This document shows, piece by piece, positions 43,682-52,290 of a stretch of DNA of 64,000 nt. Each line of letters starts with the position of its first letter. Position 1 is the stretch's first letter. This DNA is from a virus. The stretch spans positions 1 through 64,000 of IMG/VR virus record IMGVR_UViG_3300012985_000010; one strand, 5' to 3'. A program made the position numbers and the translations under genes. Under the pieces are notes generated by a model that saw only the letters and a program-made list of their open reading frames with translations, ran no database searches and was not told where the DNA came from.

Positions 43682-45231
43682 GGTGTGGTCCTTCCGTCGC
43701 CCTTCGCGTTACGACCCTCGCCTGATGAATCAGTCGCTCTTGTAGCCCTTTGGCTGTCTCTTTCACGAGTTTGTCCTACTTGTGCAGCGTTTTCAGCCTG
43801 AATCTGCCCTGTTAGAGGCAAAACCTTGTCGCCGCCCTCGATAGGGGTCTTACCCTTACGGTTACGAATTTCGTTTGGAGTACTCTCCTGAATCGTCGCG
43901 TAAATCTTGTCGATGTCAGCCTGAGTCTTCTCATCGGTCAGCGTCAACTCGACCAACTTGAACTTGAATACGTCGGTGCGCTCTCCAATGATCTTCGAAA
44001 TCTTCTTCTGGACAATGTTCTGCTCAGGTCCGCAGACCTGCTCCTTGAACATCTTGTCAGCGTCACGAGCGGCTGCTAGGGCGATGCCGTTTGGCAGACC
44101 CAACTTGTTGATAGGCGTACGCTGAGTCATTAGAATCTCGTCGCGGTTGTCTGCACGGTAGGACTTGAAAGAGCCTTCCTGTACACCAGTCTCGACCGGC
44201 TTCATTTCGAAGTCGATCTTCTTGTCAATTGCCTCGGAAGACAATGGGATAACGACTGTGCGGTGGTTCTTACCCTTTACGTTTCCCTCTAGGAACTCCA
44301 TTAGTTCCTTTAGAGCACCGTCAGACCACTTAGCGTTCTTGGTGACGATGACGTATCGAGGAGCAGCCTTGTGCTCGAAGTAGTCCAGGTTGTACCTTGA
44401 AGAGAACTCGTTTCCTGCTACTGCTGTCTTAGCAGAAACAATCTCAGGCACTCCGTAATAGTTGCCTGTAGGTGAGTAGTTCTTGAAGTGAATAACCTCA
44501 TTAGGGTTGGTGTCTCCACCAATTGGATCTGGGTTTCCGCTCTGGAAGTTCGCAAAGAATACTGCGCGTCGGCCCACAATCTGGACAAACCCGTCACGCT
44601 TAGTTCGTACTCGTACGGTGCTGGCGGGGATGTGTCCAATGTAACTGATCTCGCCACCTACAGTTCTTCCAATCTCTAGATATCCATTACCTGTAGTCAG
44701 ATAATCCGTGTACATGTTCTTTAGGACTACAGTTAGGTCTTCGTCCTGGGAAATGTCGTCAAGCCAGTCCTTCACGTCGCTCTTTAGTCGAGCCTTCTTC
44801 CTACGGGCACGCTTGATTGACTCCTCGTTCTCTAGAGCCTCCATAGCCTGCAGCGCCCGGTCGGATTCGATTAGGTCATAACCTAGACCTACTGTATTAG
44901 TGCATCGAGCATCGACCGCTCCACGGTGGTACCCTGACATCTCATATAGGGCAGCCAGGTAATCCATGTTGTATGGTGGGGCTACAACTTCAAATGCGTT
45001 GTACCCGGTTTCTGTGTCCGTTTCAATTCGCTTGCTTCCAGCCTTGCGGCGAGCCAACTTCCTCTTGAAAACAGGTGAAAGGCCCTTTAGGGTCGCTGTC
45101 TCTTCTAGGTCAAGGGCGAACTCGTCTTCAAATACCTTTACGACACCAGCGGCTTCGCTGATATCTGGGTAATTTACCGACAGTTCAAACTCCTCGGTAT
45201 CGTCTTCTACTGCTGAAACTGAACTAGTCAC
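43678..45231 (-). CDS. Portal protein
   Basis: A 517-residue portal. It has AAGVVKVFEDEFALDLEETA early, the crown/wing region LLTTGNGYLEIGR-like segment (TDYLTTGNGYLEIGRT), HFKNYSPTGNYYGVPEIVSA and a long helical C-terminal stem ending in a Gln/Arg-rich tail. The dodecamer forms the DNA channel to which terminase docks. It overlaps the upstream gene by 8 bases. Confidence 0.87.
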   Translation of the reverse strand: MTSSVSAVEDDTEEFELSVNYPDISEAAGVVKVFEDEFALDLEETATLKGLSPVFKRKLARRKAGSKRIETDTETGYNAFEVVAPPYNMDYLAALYEMSGYHRGAVDARCTNTVGLGYDLIESDRALQAMEALENEESIKRARRKKARLKSDVKDWLDDISQDEDLTVVLKNMYTDYLTTGNGYLEIGRTVGGEISYIGHIPASTVRVRTKRDGFVQIVGRRAVFFANFQSGNPDPIGGDTNPNEVIHFKNYSPTGNYYGVPEIVSAKTAVAGNEFSSRYNLDYFEHKAAPRYVIVTKNAKWSDGALKELMEFLEGNVKGKNHRTVVIPLSSEAIDKKIDFEMKPVETGVQEGSFKSYRADNRDEILMTQRTPINKLGLPNGIALAAARDADKMFKEQVCGPEQNIVQKKISKIIGERTDVFKFKLVELTLTDEKTQADIDKIYATIQESTPNEIRNRKGKTPIEGGDKVLPLTGQIQAENAAQVGQTRERDSQRATRATDSSGEGRNAKGDGRTTP

Positions 45232-45592
45232 GCAGACCGGCCTCCTGAGCCTTCATTGTGTCAATAAGTGCTGGGACATCCCATTCGTCAGGCTGCTCGC
45301 CTGCGGCTAGACGCTCCAACTGCTCCTGGTATTCCTCATCTGTAACCTTGCGCTGACCGGCCATGAATACAGGCTGGCCCTCGTTAACACCGAGAGACCT
45401 AGCGGCATCTGCCATCTTAGCCATCTTTGTAAGATCGCCACGCATACTTGGTACGACTAGGAAGTTTCCTTCGTCGTCACCGATATATGTACCATCAGGC
45501 ATCTTCCAGTAGTAAAGACCGTAATCTGCCTCTTCGACCGCCGAAACGCGAGCGTTCTTGACGACCTTCTTTAGTAGTTCTTCATCATCCAT
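45224..45592 (-). CDS. Hypothetical protein upstream of portal
   Basis: A 122-residue protein using the ATG at 45592; the longer frame would enter the upstream gene. It begins MDDEELLKKVVKNARVSA and has a small beta segment (YYWKMPDGTYIGDDEGNFLV). TACAAT lies 7 bases before the ATG without a ribosome site, so a leaderless start is likely. It may be a head-assembly factor; the family is unknown. Confidence 0.65.
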   Translation of the reverse strand: MDDEELLKKVVKNARVSAVEEADYGLYYWKMPDGTYIGDDEGNFLVVPSMRGDLTKMAKMADAARSLGVNEGQPVFMAGQRKVTDEEYQEQLERLAAGEQPDEWDVPALIDTMKAQEAGLRD

Positions 45593-45599
45593 AACACCG

Positions 45600-45605
45600 A
45601 TTGTA
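45600..45605 (-). promoter_or_regulatory. -10 box of leaderless head-operon promoter
   Basis: TACAAT on the minus strand, 7 bases before the ATG at 45592 and just after the end of the LamG-like gene. The -35 (CTGCAT at 17 bases) is weak. Confidence 0.5.
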
Positions 45606-45620
45606 CACCCAATGGACTTA

Positions 45621-48600
45621 TTATGCAGAATCTGGCTGCTGGTCGACCGAAATCTGCTTGTAACCCCAGGTTCCTGACACGTTGACGAACCTATCTGGCG
45701 AGTTTGGCTCACTTAGCGTCGCAGCGACGGTATCAGTTAGTTTACCGCTATTCCTTCCACGCAAAACGTCGTAGTGCTCGGCCATATCTGCTGCGCTCAA
45801 TACATAGTCGTAGAGTCCGATCATCTTGACCGTACCACCGATGGAACTGGTTGCGACGTTGGCAATTGACTTAGCCATGAAGTTGAACTTACCCACATCG
45901 TTTGCGATTGGGGCAATTGCAGTGTTCGTACTCATGACGACATAGTGCCACTGCTGGCTAGGGAAGTAATACCCAGTTGGGGACGCTGGCATGGCAGAGC
46001 CCATCGTTGCCTGACCACCATAAATGGTTACGCTGGTAAATCCGGTGTACTGGTACACCGTTCCGTCGTAGTACAGAGAGTAAACCGTGGTTCCGTTGTC
46101 ATGGTAGAACAAATACTGGTTGGTAGCCCTGGACCTGATCCTGAACAGCATTTCAATTGACTTATAGGTCTTTGCTGAACCCAGGAGCGTTCCAGAGGCG
46201 TCAACGGACGCGTCGGTGCTATTGCTCTGGAAGTCAAGGTGTAGACCGGAGACGGTATTGGCATAGAAGCCATTGTAAACGCTATATGATGATGGGTGGA
46301 GGTCCAGTTCACCGAAGATTGGTACGGTACCGGAGACGGTCAGAGCCCTGCCGTGGTTTGCGCCCACGACCGAGTGGCTGTTGAAAATCTTGAACCTCAG
46401 CCTGTCAATATTGACCTTTGCGTGGCTGGAATCATCGGTCTGCAACTCTACACGCACCCAGAGTGTAGAGTTACTCAGTACCTGGCCGTTTGTAGCGAAG
46501 AACGGAATGGAGTTGTCGTTGTCCACTCTGATGTTAGACCAGTTGGTACCATCCGGGCCGGTCCTGACGATTGCGTGGTATCCGTCAGTTGCAGTGATGC
46601 CCGCTACGGCACGAGTCTGTGGGCCGTAGTTCATTCTGGACGAGGCAATAGTTCCATCTGGCAGTGGAATCTTATAGGTAGCGTATCCGTACTGAGACAC
46701 CTCTAGATTTCCATTAGCAAACTGAGGAGTCCTCGACAACTTCAAGGTGAAGTCGGCTACGGTGTCTGAGAAGGTCAATGATGCTTCCGGCTTGTTTCTG
46801 ATATTGATAACCTTCAACTTAGAGTTCCACGGCTTGGTGTACTCGAAGTTGTTTCCAATTACGATATCAGCGGTGTTGTCGAATGCAATAGAGGCTGCAC
46901 TGGTATTTGTCAATGTGATAGAGGTTCCACCAGTATCCGTGTAAACTACCACCTTGTCATTCTCGATTACTGTGTAGAACGAGTGCCATCCGGTACCGAT
47001 GGCTGTTGAAAGCGCACCCTCGGTCTCTTGGGTAGTCCACGCCAATGTGTATGGGTCGAGGTACTCGTATGTAATAGCCAACTTATTGTTCGACTTGATG
47101 CGAAGCGTGACGACCTTCTTTGAGTCACCGCTCCTCAATTGCCATAGCACGGCCTCTACTGATGTGTTGTGTACCGCTGTGTCAACGTAGTATGACCCCT
47201 GGATTGATGAGAAGTTCTGCCCCATGTATGTACCAACGTCATTGTAAACAATTCCCTGGTTGGTGTAGACATAGACACCATCGTTCACCGTCGCGCTGTA
47301 CAGAAGGTCTCTCCAGACGTACAGACGGTCAATCCACATTTCATCACCAGAGACAGCATCAGTTGCTGCATTCTCAGCGCCAAATTCAGCGTAATATGCG
47401 TTTGACGGTGCCTTGACGTTTACCTCGTGAAGAATAGGTCCGTTTAGGCTTACAGATGCAGCCTGGGTGGTTCCGTAGTCAGTAGAGATCAGGCCTCCGA
47501 CGTTGTTATACCAGGAAACCCTAAGACGAGCCTGCTTTGAGTGGTACACATTTGCGTGTACTCGGTACGTCTGATTAGGCGTGACAAGGTATGCGAGGTA
47601 GCCACGCATCTTTTCAGGGCCACCAGAGGTCTTGCGGAAATAGATAGAGTGATTGGCGTTGATGAAGTATGTGCTATTAGGAACGGTTGATCCACCACCG
47701 TCGCCATAAATGACACAGTTCTCTGCAACCCAGCCGCCGGTGCCGTAGGTCCTGATGTTTGCATCCTGGTCACCAATGATACTCTCATACGGCTTTTCAC
47801 CACCGAGATATGCTACAGCAGGTTCAATGTTGTAAAGGCTAACTCCATCTGCCTGAATTGAGACGTTCCTGTATGCCTCCGGGGCTGTCCATGTGTCAAC
47901 GTCAAATGACTTGTCGAAGAGGACGCCGTTGGCACCATCGTTGATGTTGTAAATCTCACCACCGTCAGCCTCGAATGCGCTAACGTAATCTGGGAAGTCA
48001 ATACCGGCAGCGTAGTGGTCCTTTATCTCCTTATCGGAAAGTACACGGTTGTAGACTGCATGGTTTTCAACCCACATCGCTCCACCGGCTGAGCCTGTGG
48101 TTGGAATCTGGAACGCCTTTGATGCGTTGTTTAGACCTCTGATCCAAGGACTATTCATTGGCATTGAGCCTACCGGCTCACCGTTTACATACAGCGCAGC
48201 ACCGGCACCGGTCCATACGCCCACAACATGGTACGCGCGGGCGAGGTCAGGAAGTCCGTAGTAGACCTCTGCTAGTGGGAAATACTTGTCGTATCCTCGA
48301 CCGTAGTTCCAGCCTTCGCCGGAGACACCCCATACGAGCATTCCATTGCTAATCCTGAATCCAGAGCGGTAGCAGAAGTTGATAGCGAAGTCGCTGTAAA
48401 AGAGGCTGTTTGAGTCAGTCCATGTAATGTTGTCAAGGTGGAACCAGAACTCGACGCTAAACGGGTGGTCTTCACCATTAAGCGGAGTGGTGTATCCATT
48501 TGCCATATTTGACCGGGCGAGGTCTGAGGCCGAGTTTTGCTGGAACCTCATACACCCGTCGGAACCGGCTGTCATTGGGAAGTTTCGGAACTGATATGTC

Positions 48601-48728
48601 GAGTAAGCGCCGCCGCCAGATGTGATTGTGCGTCCACCACCAGTAGAGTCCGCTGCTGGAAGCGCGGTGTCGTCTAGCCGGTGGTGGGTTACGGGGTTGG
48701 ACTTAAGGACTTCTTCAATGTAGGCCAT
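45621..48728 (-). CDS. Large LamG/concanavalin-like structural protein
   Basis: A 1035-residue protein using the ATG at 48728, because a longer frame starts inside a terminator. Three lectin-like jelly-roll regions are visible: HPFSVEFWFHLDNITW ... AYHVVGVWTGAGAALYVNG, then GWHSFYTVIENDKVVVYTD, then QQWHYVVMSTNTAIAPI with a final VLSAADMAEHYDVL. It is probably a virion surface or fibre protein that binds glycans. Its place at the head of the capsid operon, beside portal, is unusual. Confidence 0.7.
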   Translation of the reverse strand: MAYIEEVLKSNPVTHHRLDDTALPAADSTGGGRTITSGGGAYSTYQFRNFPMTAGSDGCMRFQQNSASDLARSNMANGYTTPLNGEDHPFSVEFWFHLDNITWTDSNSLFYSDFAINFCYRSGFRISNGMLVWGVSGEGWNYGRGYDKYFPLAEVYYGLPDLARAYHVVGVWTGAGAALYVNGEPVGSMPMNSPWIRGLNNASKAFQIPTTGSAGGAMWVENHAVYNRVLSDKEIKDHYAAGIDFPDYVSAFEADGGEIYNINDGANGVLFDKSFDVDTWTAPEAYRNVSIQADGVSLYNIEPAVAYLGGEKPYESIIGDQDANIRTYGTGGWVAENCVIYGDGGGSTVPNSTYFINANHSIYFRKTSGGPEKMRGYLAYLVTPNQTYRVHANVYHSKQARLRVSWYNNVGGLISTDYGTTQAASVSLNGPILHEVNVKAPSNAYYAEFGAENAATDAVSGDEMWIDRLYVWRDLLYSATVNDGVYVYTNQGIVYNDVGTYMGQNFSSIQGSYYVDTAVHNTSVEAVLWQLRSGDSKKVVTLRIKSNNKLAITYEYLDPYTLAWTTQETEGALSTAIGTGWHSFYTVIENDKVVVYTDTGGTSITLTNTSAASIAFDNTADIVIGNNFEYTKPWNSKLKVINIRNKPEASLTFSDTVADFTLKLSRTPQFANGNLEVSQYGYATYKIPLPDGTIASSRMNYGPQTRAVAGITATDGYHAIVRTGPDGTNWSNIRVDNDNSIPFFATNGQVLSNSTLWVRVELQTDDSSHAKVNIDRLRFKIFNSHSVVGANHGRALTVSGTVPIFGELDLHPSSYSVYNGFYANTVSGLHLDFQSNSTDASVDASGTLLGSAKTYKSIEMLFRIRSRATNQYLFYHDNGTTVYSLYYDGTVYQYTGFTSVTIYGGQATMGSAMPASPTGYYFPSQQWHYVVMSTNTAIAPIANDVGKFNFMAKSIANVATSSIGGTVKMIGLYDYVLSAADMAEHYDVLRGRNSGKLTDTVAATLSEPNSPDRFVNVSGTWGYKQISVDQQPDSA

Positions 48729-48735
48729 ACGTTCG

Positions 48736-48790
48736 ATTATATCGTCTGGCTGGGGATAAAGCAAACCCGGCCCCACCTAGGGACCGGGTT
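48736..48790 (-). promoter_or_regulatory. Terminator-promoter cassette, head operon
   Basis: A hairpin (48764-48790; AACCCGG/CCGGGTT with one internal mismatch) is followed on the minus strand by TTTGCTTTA. TTGCTT (48759-48764) lies 17 bases from TATAAT (48736-48741), and the ATG at 48728 follows after 7 bases. It ends lysis-gene transcription and starts the head operon. Confidence 0.8.
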
Positions 48791-48896
48791 GCTTAATCGT
48801 AACTATTACCATACCTAAGGTCCTTCTGCACGAAGGCCGGTAGACGACTTACCCCGCTGTATTACCAGCAAGCCACGCCGTAGTTCTAGTATACCA

Positions 48897-49703
48897 CTAC
48901 TTGTAACGCTTGTTGTAAACGGACTGCTGCAAAGCCTTCCATGTACCGCCGCGACCCGTAGGGCCACCGCCAACTGCGCCATTAGGATTCCTGTAGTTGT
49001 GCTTCTTCTGGTACGAAACGATTGCCTTATGCAGGCCGTCGTTGGCTGTACCGGTCAGAGGTCCCTTGTAGTATCCAAGGTACTTCAACCACTTCTGAAT
49101 CCTCAATACGTTCGACTGGTCAGCGAAGGTAGCATTTCCATTGTGAATGTTCTTCCTGATGCTGGCCTTGAACTTCAACTTCTTGCCGAAATACTGCCCC
49201 ACCTTTAGAGGGAACTTACTTGGCTTGAATGGAGGAGTTGTTGGGTACTTGTCGTGAATTCGGACATATCCAACAACGTTAGCAGCCCTTCTCCACTGGT
49301 ACGCTACAGTTCCACCATTCCACTGATTTGCAGCCGAAGTATTTCCGCCTACAGAGTAGTAGCCTCGTGAGGTTGCGTCTGCGGCTGCCATTTCGACATG
49401 GCGACCGTGGGCGAAGAGGACAACTAGGTCACCCTTCTTTAGACCCTTGATGCCGCTGTGCCAACGACCACGCTGACGACCCCACTGCTCGATATAAGAT
49501 ACGGATACCATCTGCCAAGGCAACTTTAGACCTCCGTGGTAAGCAGCGTCAATGACGAATGCTCCACACCAAGGGTTGCCCTGTAGGTTTACACCCCAAT
49601 GGCTCTTAACGTGCTCCCAGGCAAAGCAGCGGTTCGAGCCACGAGGACTCTCTGTGCGGCCTACCTGCGCGCGTGCGTATGTGACTGCTGTATGCACACC
49701 CAT
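48897..49703 (-). CDS. Endolysin: CHAP-type amidase/peptidase with PG-binding domain
   Basis: A 268-residue protein. The N-terminal CHAP-like domain has GNPWCGAFVIDAAYHGG (Cys) and GRHVEMAAADA (His). After a linker, a PG_binding_1-like domain follows (NVLRIQKWLKYLGYYKGPLT, HKAIVSYQKKHN). It has no signal peptide, so a holin would be needed for release. The start overlaps the Pro/Glu-rich gene (TAATG). Confidence 0.85.
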   Translation of the reverse strand: MGVHTAVTYARAQVGRTESPRGSNRCFAWEHVKSHWGVNLQGNPWCGAFVIDAAYHGGLKLPWQMVSVSYIEQWGRQRGRWHSGIKGLKKGDLVVLFAHGRHVEMAAADATSRGYYSVGGNTSAANQWNGGTVAYQWRRAANVVGYVRIHDKYPTTPPFKPSKFPLKVGQYFGKKLKFKASIRKNIHNGNATFADQSNVLRIQKWLKYLGYYKGPLTGTANDGLHKAIVSYQKKHNYRNPNGAVGGGPTGRGGTWKALQQSVYNKRYK

Positions 49704-50089
49704 TACGCTTCACTCCCTGATCCGCCGATGTCTAGACCGTCAAGGACGGTGGTGTCATCGAGGTCTTCGATGACTTCCTCGTCTAGGTCAATATCTACAT
49801 CTGCGATTGGAGCCTCGCCTGGTGCCGAAACGTCACCGGGCTCTGCTGGGTCTACGACCTCAGTCGTCTCTTCTACTGGTACTTCTTCTGGAACCTCGGC
49901 TGGGTCCTCAGGGGATGGTTCAACAACTTCCTCCGGTACTTCTACCGGCTCCTCTACAGGAGTTTCCACTGGAGTATCAACAACCGGGGTTTCCACTACT
50001 ACAGAGCCCTCGTCTTCCTGCTCCAATGGAACAGGGCCACGGCCCAATAGCGCGCTAATGAAAGCGATGATTCTGTCAATTATTGACAC
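49703..50089 (-). CDS. Pro/Glu/Val-rich protein upstream of endolysin
   Basis: A 128-residue protein with a hydrophobic or amphipathic N-terminal helix (MSIIDRIIAFISALLGRG), then low-complexity PVE/PEE repeats and an acidic end. The start is GTG with AAAGGAGG. The single short helix plus coupling to the endolysin suggests a lysis helper (pinholin-like or membrane-associated). A flexible structural protein is the alternative. A TACAAT at 50119-50124 lies upstream. Confidence 0.6.
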   Translation of the reverse strand: MSIIDRIIAFISALLGRGPVPLEQEDEGSVVVETPVVDTPVETPVEEPVEVPEEVVEPSPEDPAEVPEEVPVEETTEVVDPAEPGDVSAPGEAPIADVDIDLDEEVIEDLDDTTVLDGLDIGGSGSEA

Positions 50090-50116
50090 TTCTGAAAACC
50101 TCCTTTAGTTCTCTTT

Positions 50117-52198
50117 TCATTGTAACACGGCTTCCTTCTCGGTCTCTAGAGGAATCTCGCAGTAATCGGTTGTGCAGAACTTCTCTCCGACCGCGTCTTC
50201 CTGTGGACCATTTAGGTAGAACGGTACGAGGCTCAACTTTGCAATCTGTGCAGATTCCTTTTCGTATTCAGCCTTGTCCGACCTTGTGTATGGCATCTGA
50301 GCGTACTGGTCGTTTGACTGCTTCAAGAATGAAACGGTCTTCAACTGACCCTCGAACATATGAATTACGCTCTCTACGTTGTCCCCATCGACATCATCGT
50401 CAAACGATAGCGTGACGGAAACAGCGTTGTCCGACCAGTATCTCTGAGCCGTTGCAGCGAGGTTAGCCTTTTCGAATAGACTGACCTCCGTGTCACTACG
50501 ACGTGCCTTTGAGTGAATCGGGAAGTAAACGACTGCGGTACCTACTGGGTCATTCTCGGCTGGTTCTACACGGTAACCGTGATCCCTAAAGCCCTGCACC
50601 ATCGGCTCGTCTGAGCGGAAGCGCACGGTCTGTAGGAAGTATTCACCGCCGGGGCTCCAATGAGCACCAGGAGAGACACCGGCCAACTTGGAGACGGTGC
50701 CTGATGGCTTTACGGTCGTCGTCTTGATTGACTGGCGAACACATAGCCATTCCGAGTAAACCTCGTCGTACTTCTGAATTGCGTCGTACCCAGCGTCCAT
50801 CCAGTCACGGAGGGCCGGTAGTCCACGGGTGTCAGCGAAGTCAGCAATACCACTCATACCAGTACCAATACGCCTGTTCCTCTGCATGATTGCATTGGTC
50901 TCAGGCCAGTGGGTAGGCAGAAGGGTGACCGTCTTTGCGTACAGGTACGCGAACTTTAGGGTACGAATGTAGTCCTCTACAGAGTCATGGCGGCTGATGA
51001 ACGTCTCTACGAGAGTACACATTTCACCAGACTCTAGTGGCTGCTCGGCGCAAGGGTTGTACCCGACTGCACGCCAGTCAGCGTTTGTGATTCCATCCTT
51101 GATACGACCGTACTGGCGGGTTACGTCCATCCAGAGGATACCGGGCTCGCCATTTGTGCGAATACGGTCAACTAGATGGCTGTAGTCCGAACCAACCTTG
51201 GCCTCGACAGAGTTGTTGGAAAGCCCACCCCATTCACGACGGTAATACGCCGGTCCCTGAGTGATGTACTCCCAGGTCTTAGGGTCCTGCTTGCCAAACT
51301 GCTTTGCGTCTAGGAAGTCCTCGTCGTCAATATGTCCAACGTACATTTCAGCACTACGACGAACGTTGCCAGCGACAACACAGAACCCAATCTGGTTCAT
51401 GATGTCAGCAATTGCTCGACGTGTTAGGTTCATGCCAACTAGTGCGTCAAGGACTAGACGAATCTGGTCGTGGAGTAGCATTAGCGACTCTGGACCGGAA
51501 GCGGTGCCACCGAACGTCTTGATCGGCTCACCCTTCTTCCTAATGTCGGAGTAGTCCATCTTCATGAGCCCCTTACCGGCGACTAGGTACGTGTTGATCA
51601 GGATACGAGTTGACTCGGCCCAATCCTCACGAGTATCTGCGATCTTGTAAACGAAGGTATCACTTGGGTCTGGCTTGTGGACGAGGAAGCCCTTATCGGC
51701 ACCCTTATCGTCAAATCCACATCCGACACCGAGCATGGACGCTTCCATTACCCACGCGAACGGGGCTCCTGGGTCATAACGTGTCATGTCATTCGTGCTC
51801 TTAAAGGCACAGTTCTGCAATGCTGCAGAGTTCTTCTGCTCGTTTACGAGCGGGGTGCCCATGACCCAAAGTCCTCGACCGGGTGGCGTCCACTTGAATG
51901 TGTAAAGGCGCTCGAACGCTTCCTGCGCTGAGGCCTGTGCCTTACGGTCGTTCCACGGAAGTCTATTCTCCTTGGCCCAATCCTTTTGGATCGAGTACAT
52001 GCCCTCGATGACGCGGCGGCAGACTTCGTACCACTGCTCCTTGGTTCCATCATCCTTGACCCTTGAATAGGTACGCATGAAGATGATCTCGCTAAAACTG
52101 TTTCCTGCTCCGTCTGTGAAACCCCAGTCTACCTCGCGGGTGACATAGGGCTCGATGAAACCTTCCGGCAGGCGGAAGGATAGTTGCAATTCACTCAT
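50117..52198 (-). CDS. nrdJ: Class II (B12-dependent) ribonucleotide reductase
   Basis: A 693-residue monomeric, RTPR-type enzyme. It has the active-site loop YNPCAEQPLESGEMCTL, the dimer/finger region GNVRRSAEMYVGHIDDEDF, VKPSGTVSKLAGVSPGAHW, and a C-terminal Cys pair (FCTTDYCEI) for re-reduction. It makes deoxyribonucleotides with adenosylcobalamin and no oxygen requirement. ThyX and MazG complement it. No cobalamin riboswitch is visible in the 92-base leader, only a small GTCCTC-GAGGAC hairpin. Confidence 0.9.
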   Translation of the reverse strand: MSELQLSFRLPEGFIEPYVTREVDWGFTDGAGNSFSEIIFMRTYSRVKDDGTKEQWYEVCRRVIEGMYSIQKDWAKENRLPWNDRKAQASAQEAFERLYTFKWTPPGRGLWVMGTPLVNEQKNSAALQNCAFKSTNDMTRYDPGAPFAWVMEASMLGVGCGFDDKGADKGFLVHKPDPSDTFVYKIADTREDWAESTRILINTYLVAGKGLMKMDYSDIRKKGEPIKTFGGTASGPESLMLLHDQIRLVLDALVGMNLTRRAIADIMNQIGFCVVAGNVRRSAEMYVGHIDDEDFLDAKQFGKQDPKTWEYITQGPAYYRREWGGLSNNSVEAKVGSDYSHLVDRIRTNGEPGILWMDVTRQYGRIKDGITNADWRAVGYNPCAEQPLESGEMCTLVETFISRHDSVEDYIRTLKFAYLYAKTVTLLPTHWPETNAIMQRNRRIGTGMSGIADFADTRGLPALRDWMDAGYDAIQKYDEVYSEWLCVRQSIKTTTVKPSGTVSKLAGVSPGAHWSPGGEYFLQTVRFRSDEPMVQGFRDHGYRVEPAENDPVGTAVVYFPIHSKARRSDTEVSLFEKANLAATAQRYWSDNAVSVTLSFDDDVDGDNVESVIHMFEGQLKTVSFLKQSNDQYAQMPYTRSDKAEYEKESAQIAKLSLVPFYLNGPQEDAVGEKFCTTDYCEIPLETEKEAVLQ

Positions 52199-52290
52199 AT
52201 ATGTATAAACTCCTCCAAAGTCCTCCTCAGAGGACTGACGTTTTCGATGTATACTTCCATCTTACCATCGGCAACTTACGGTTCAGAAAG

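Noticed and set aside
48782-48896. Small gene between endolysin and head operon
   Set aside because: Only the terminator and a weak TATACT after the endolysin stop are seen; no frame with start and ribosome site.
52199-52290. Possible cobalamin riboswitch before the B12-dependent reductase
   Set aside because: The leader is only 92 bases and shows one small hairpin; the B12-box and the large aptamer fold are not visible.
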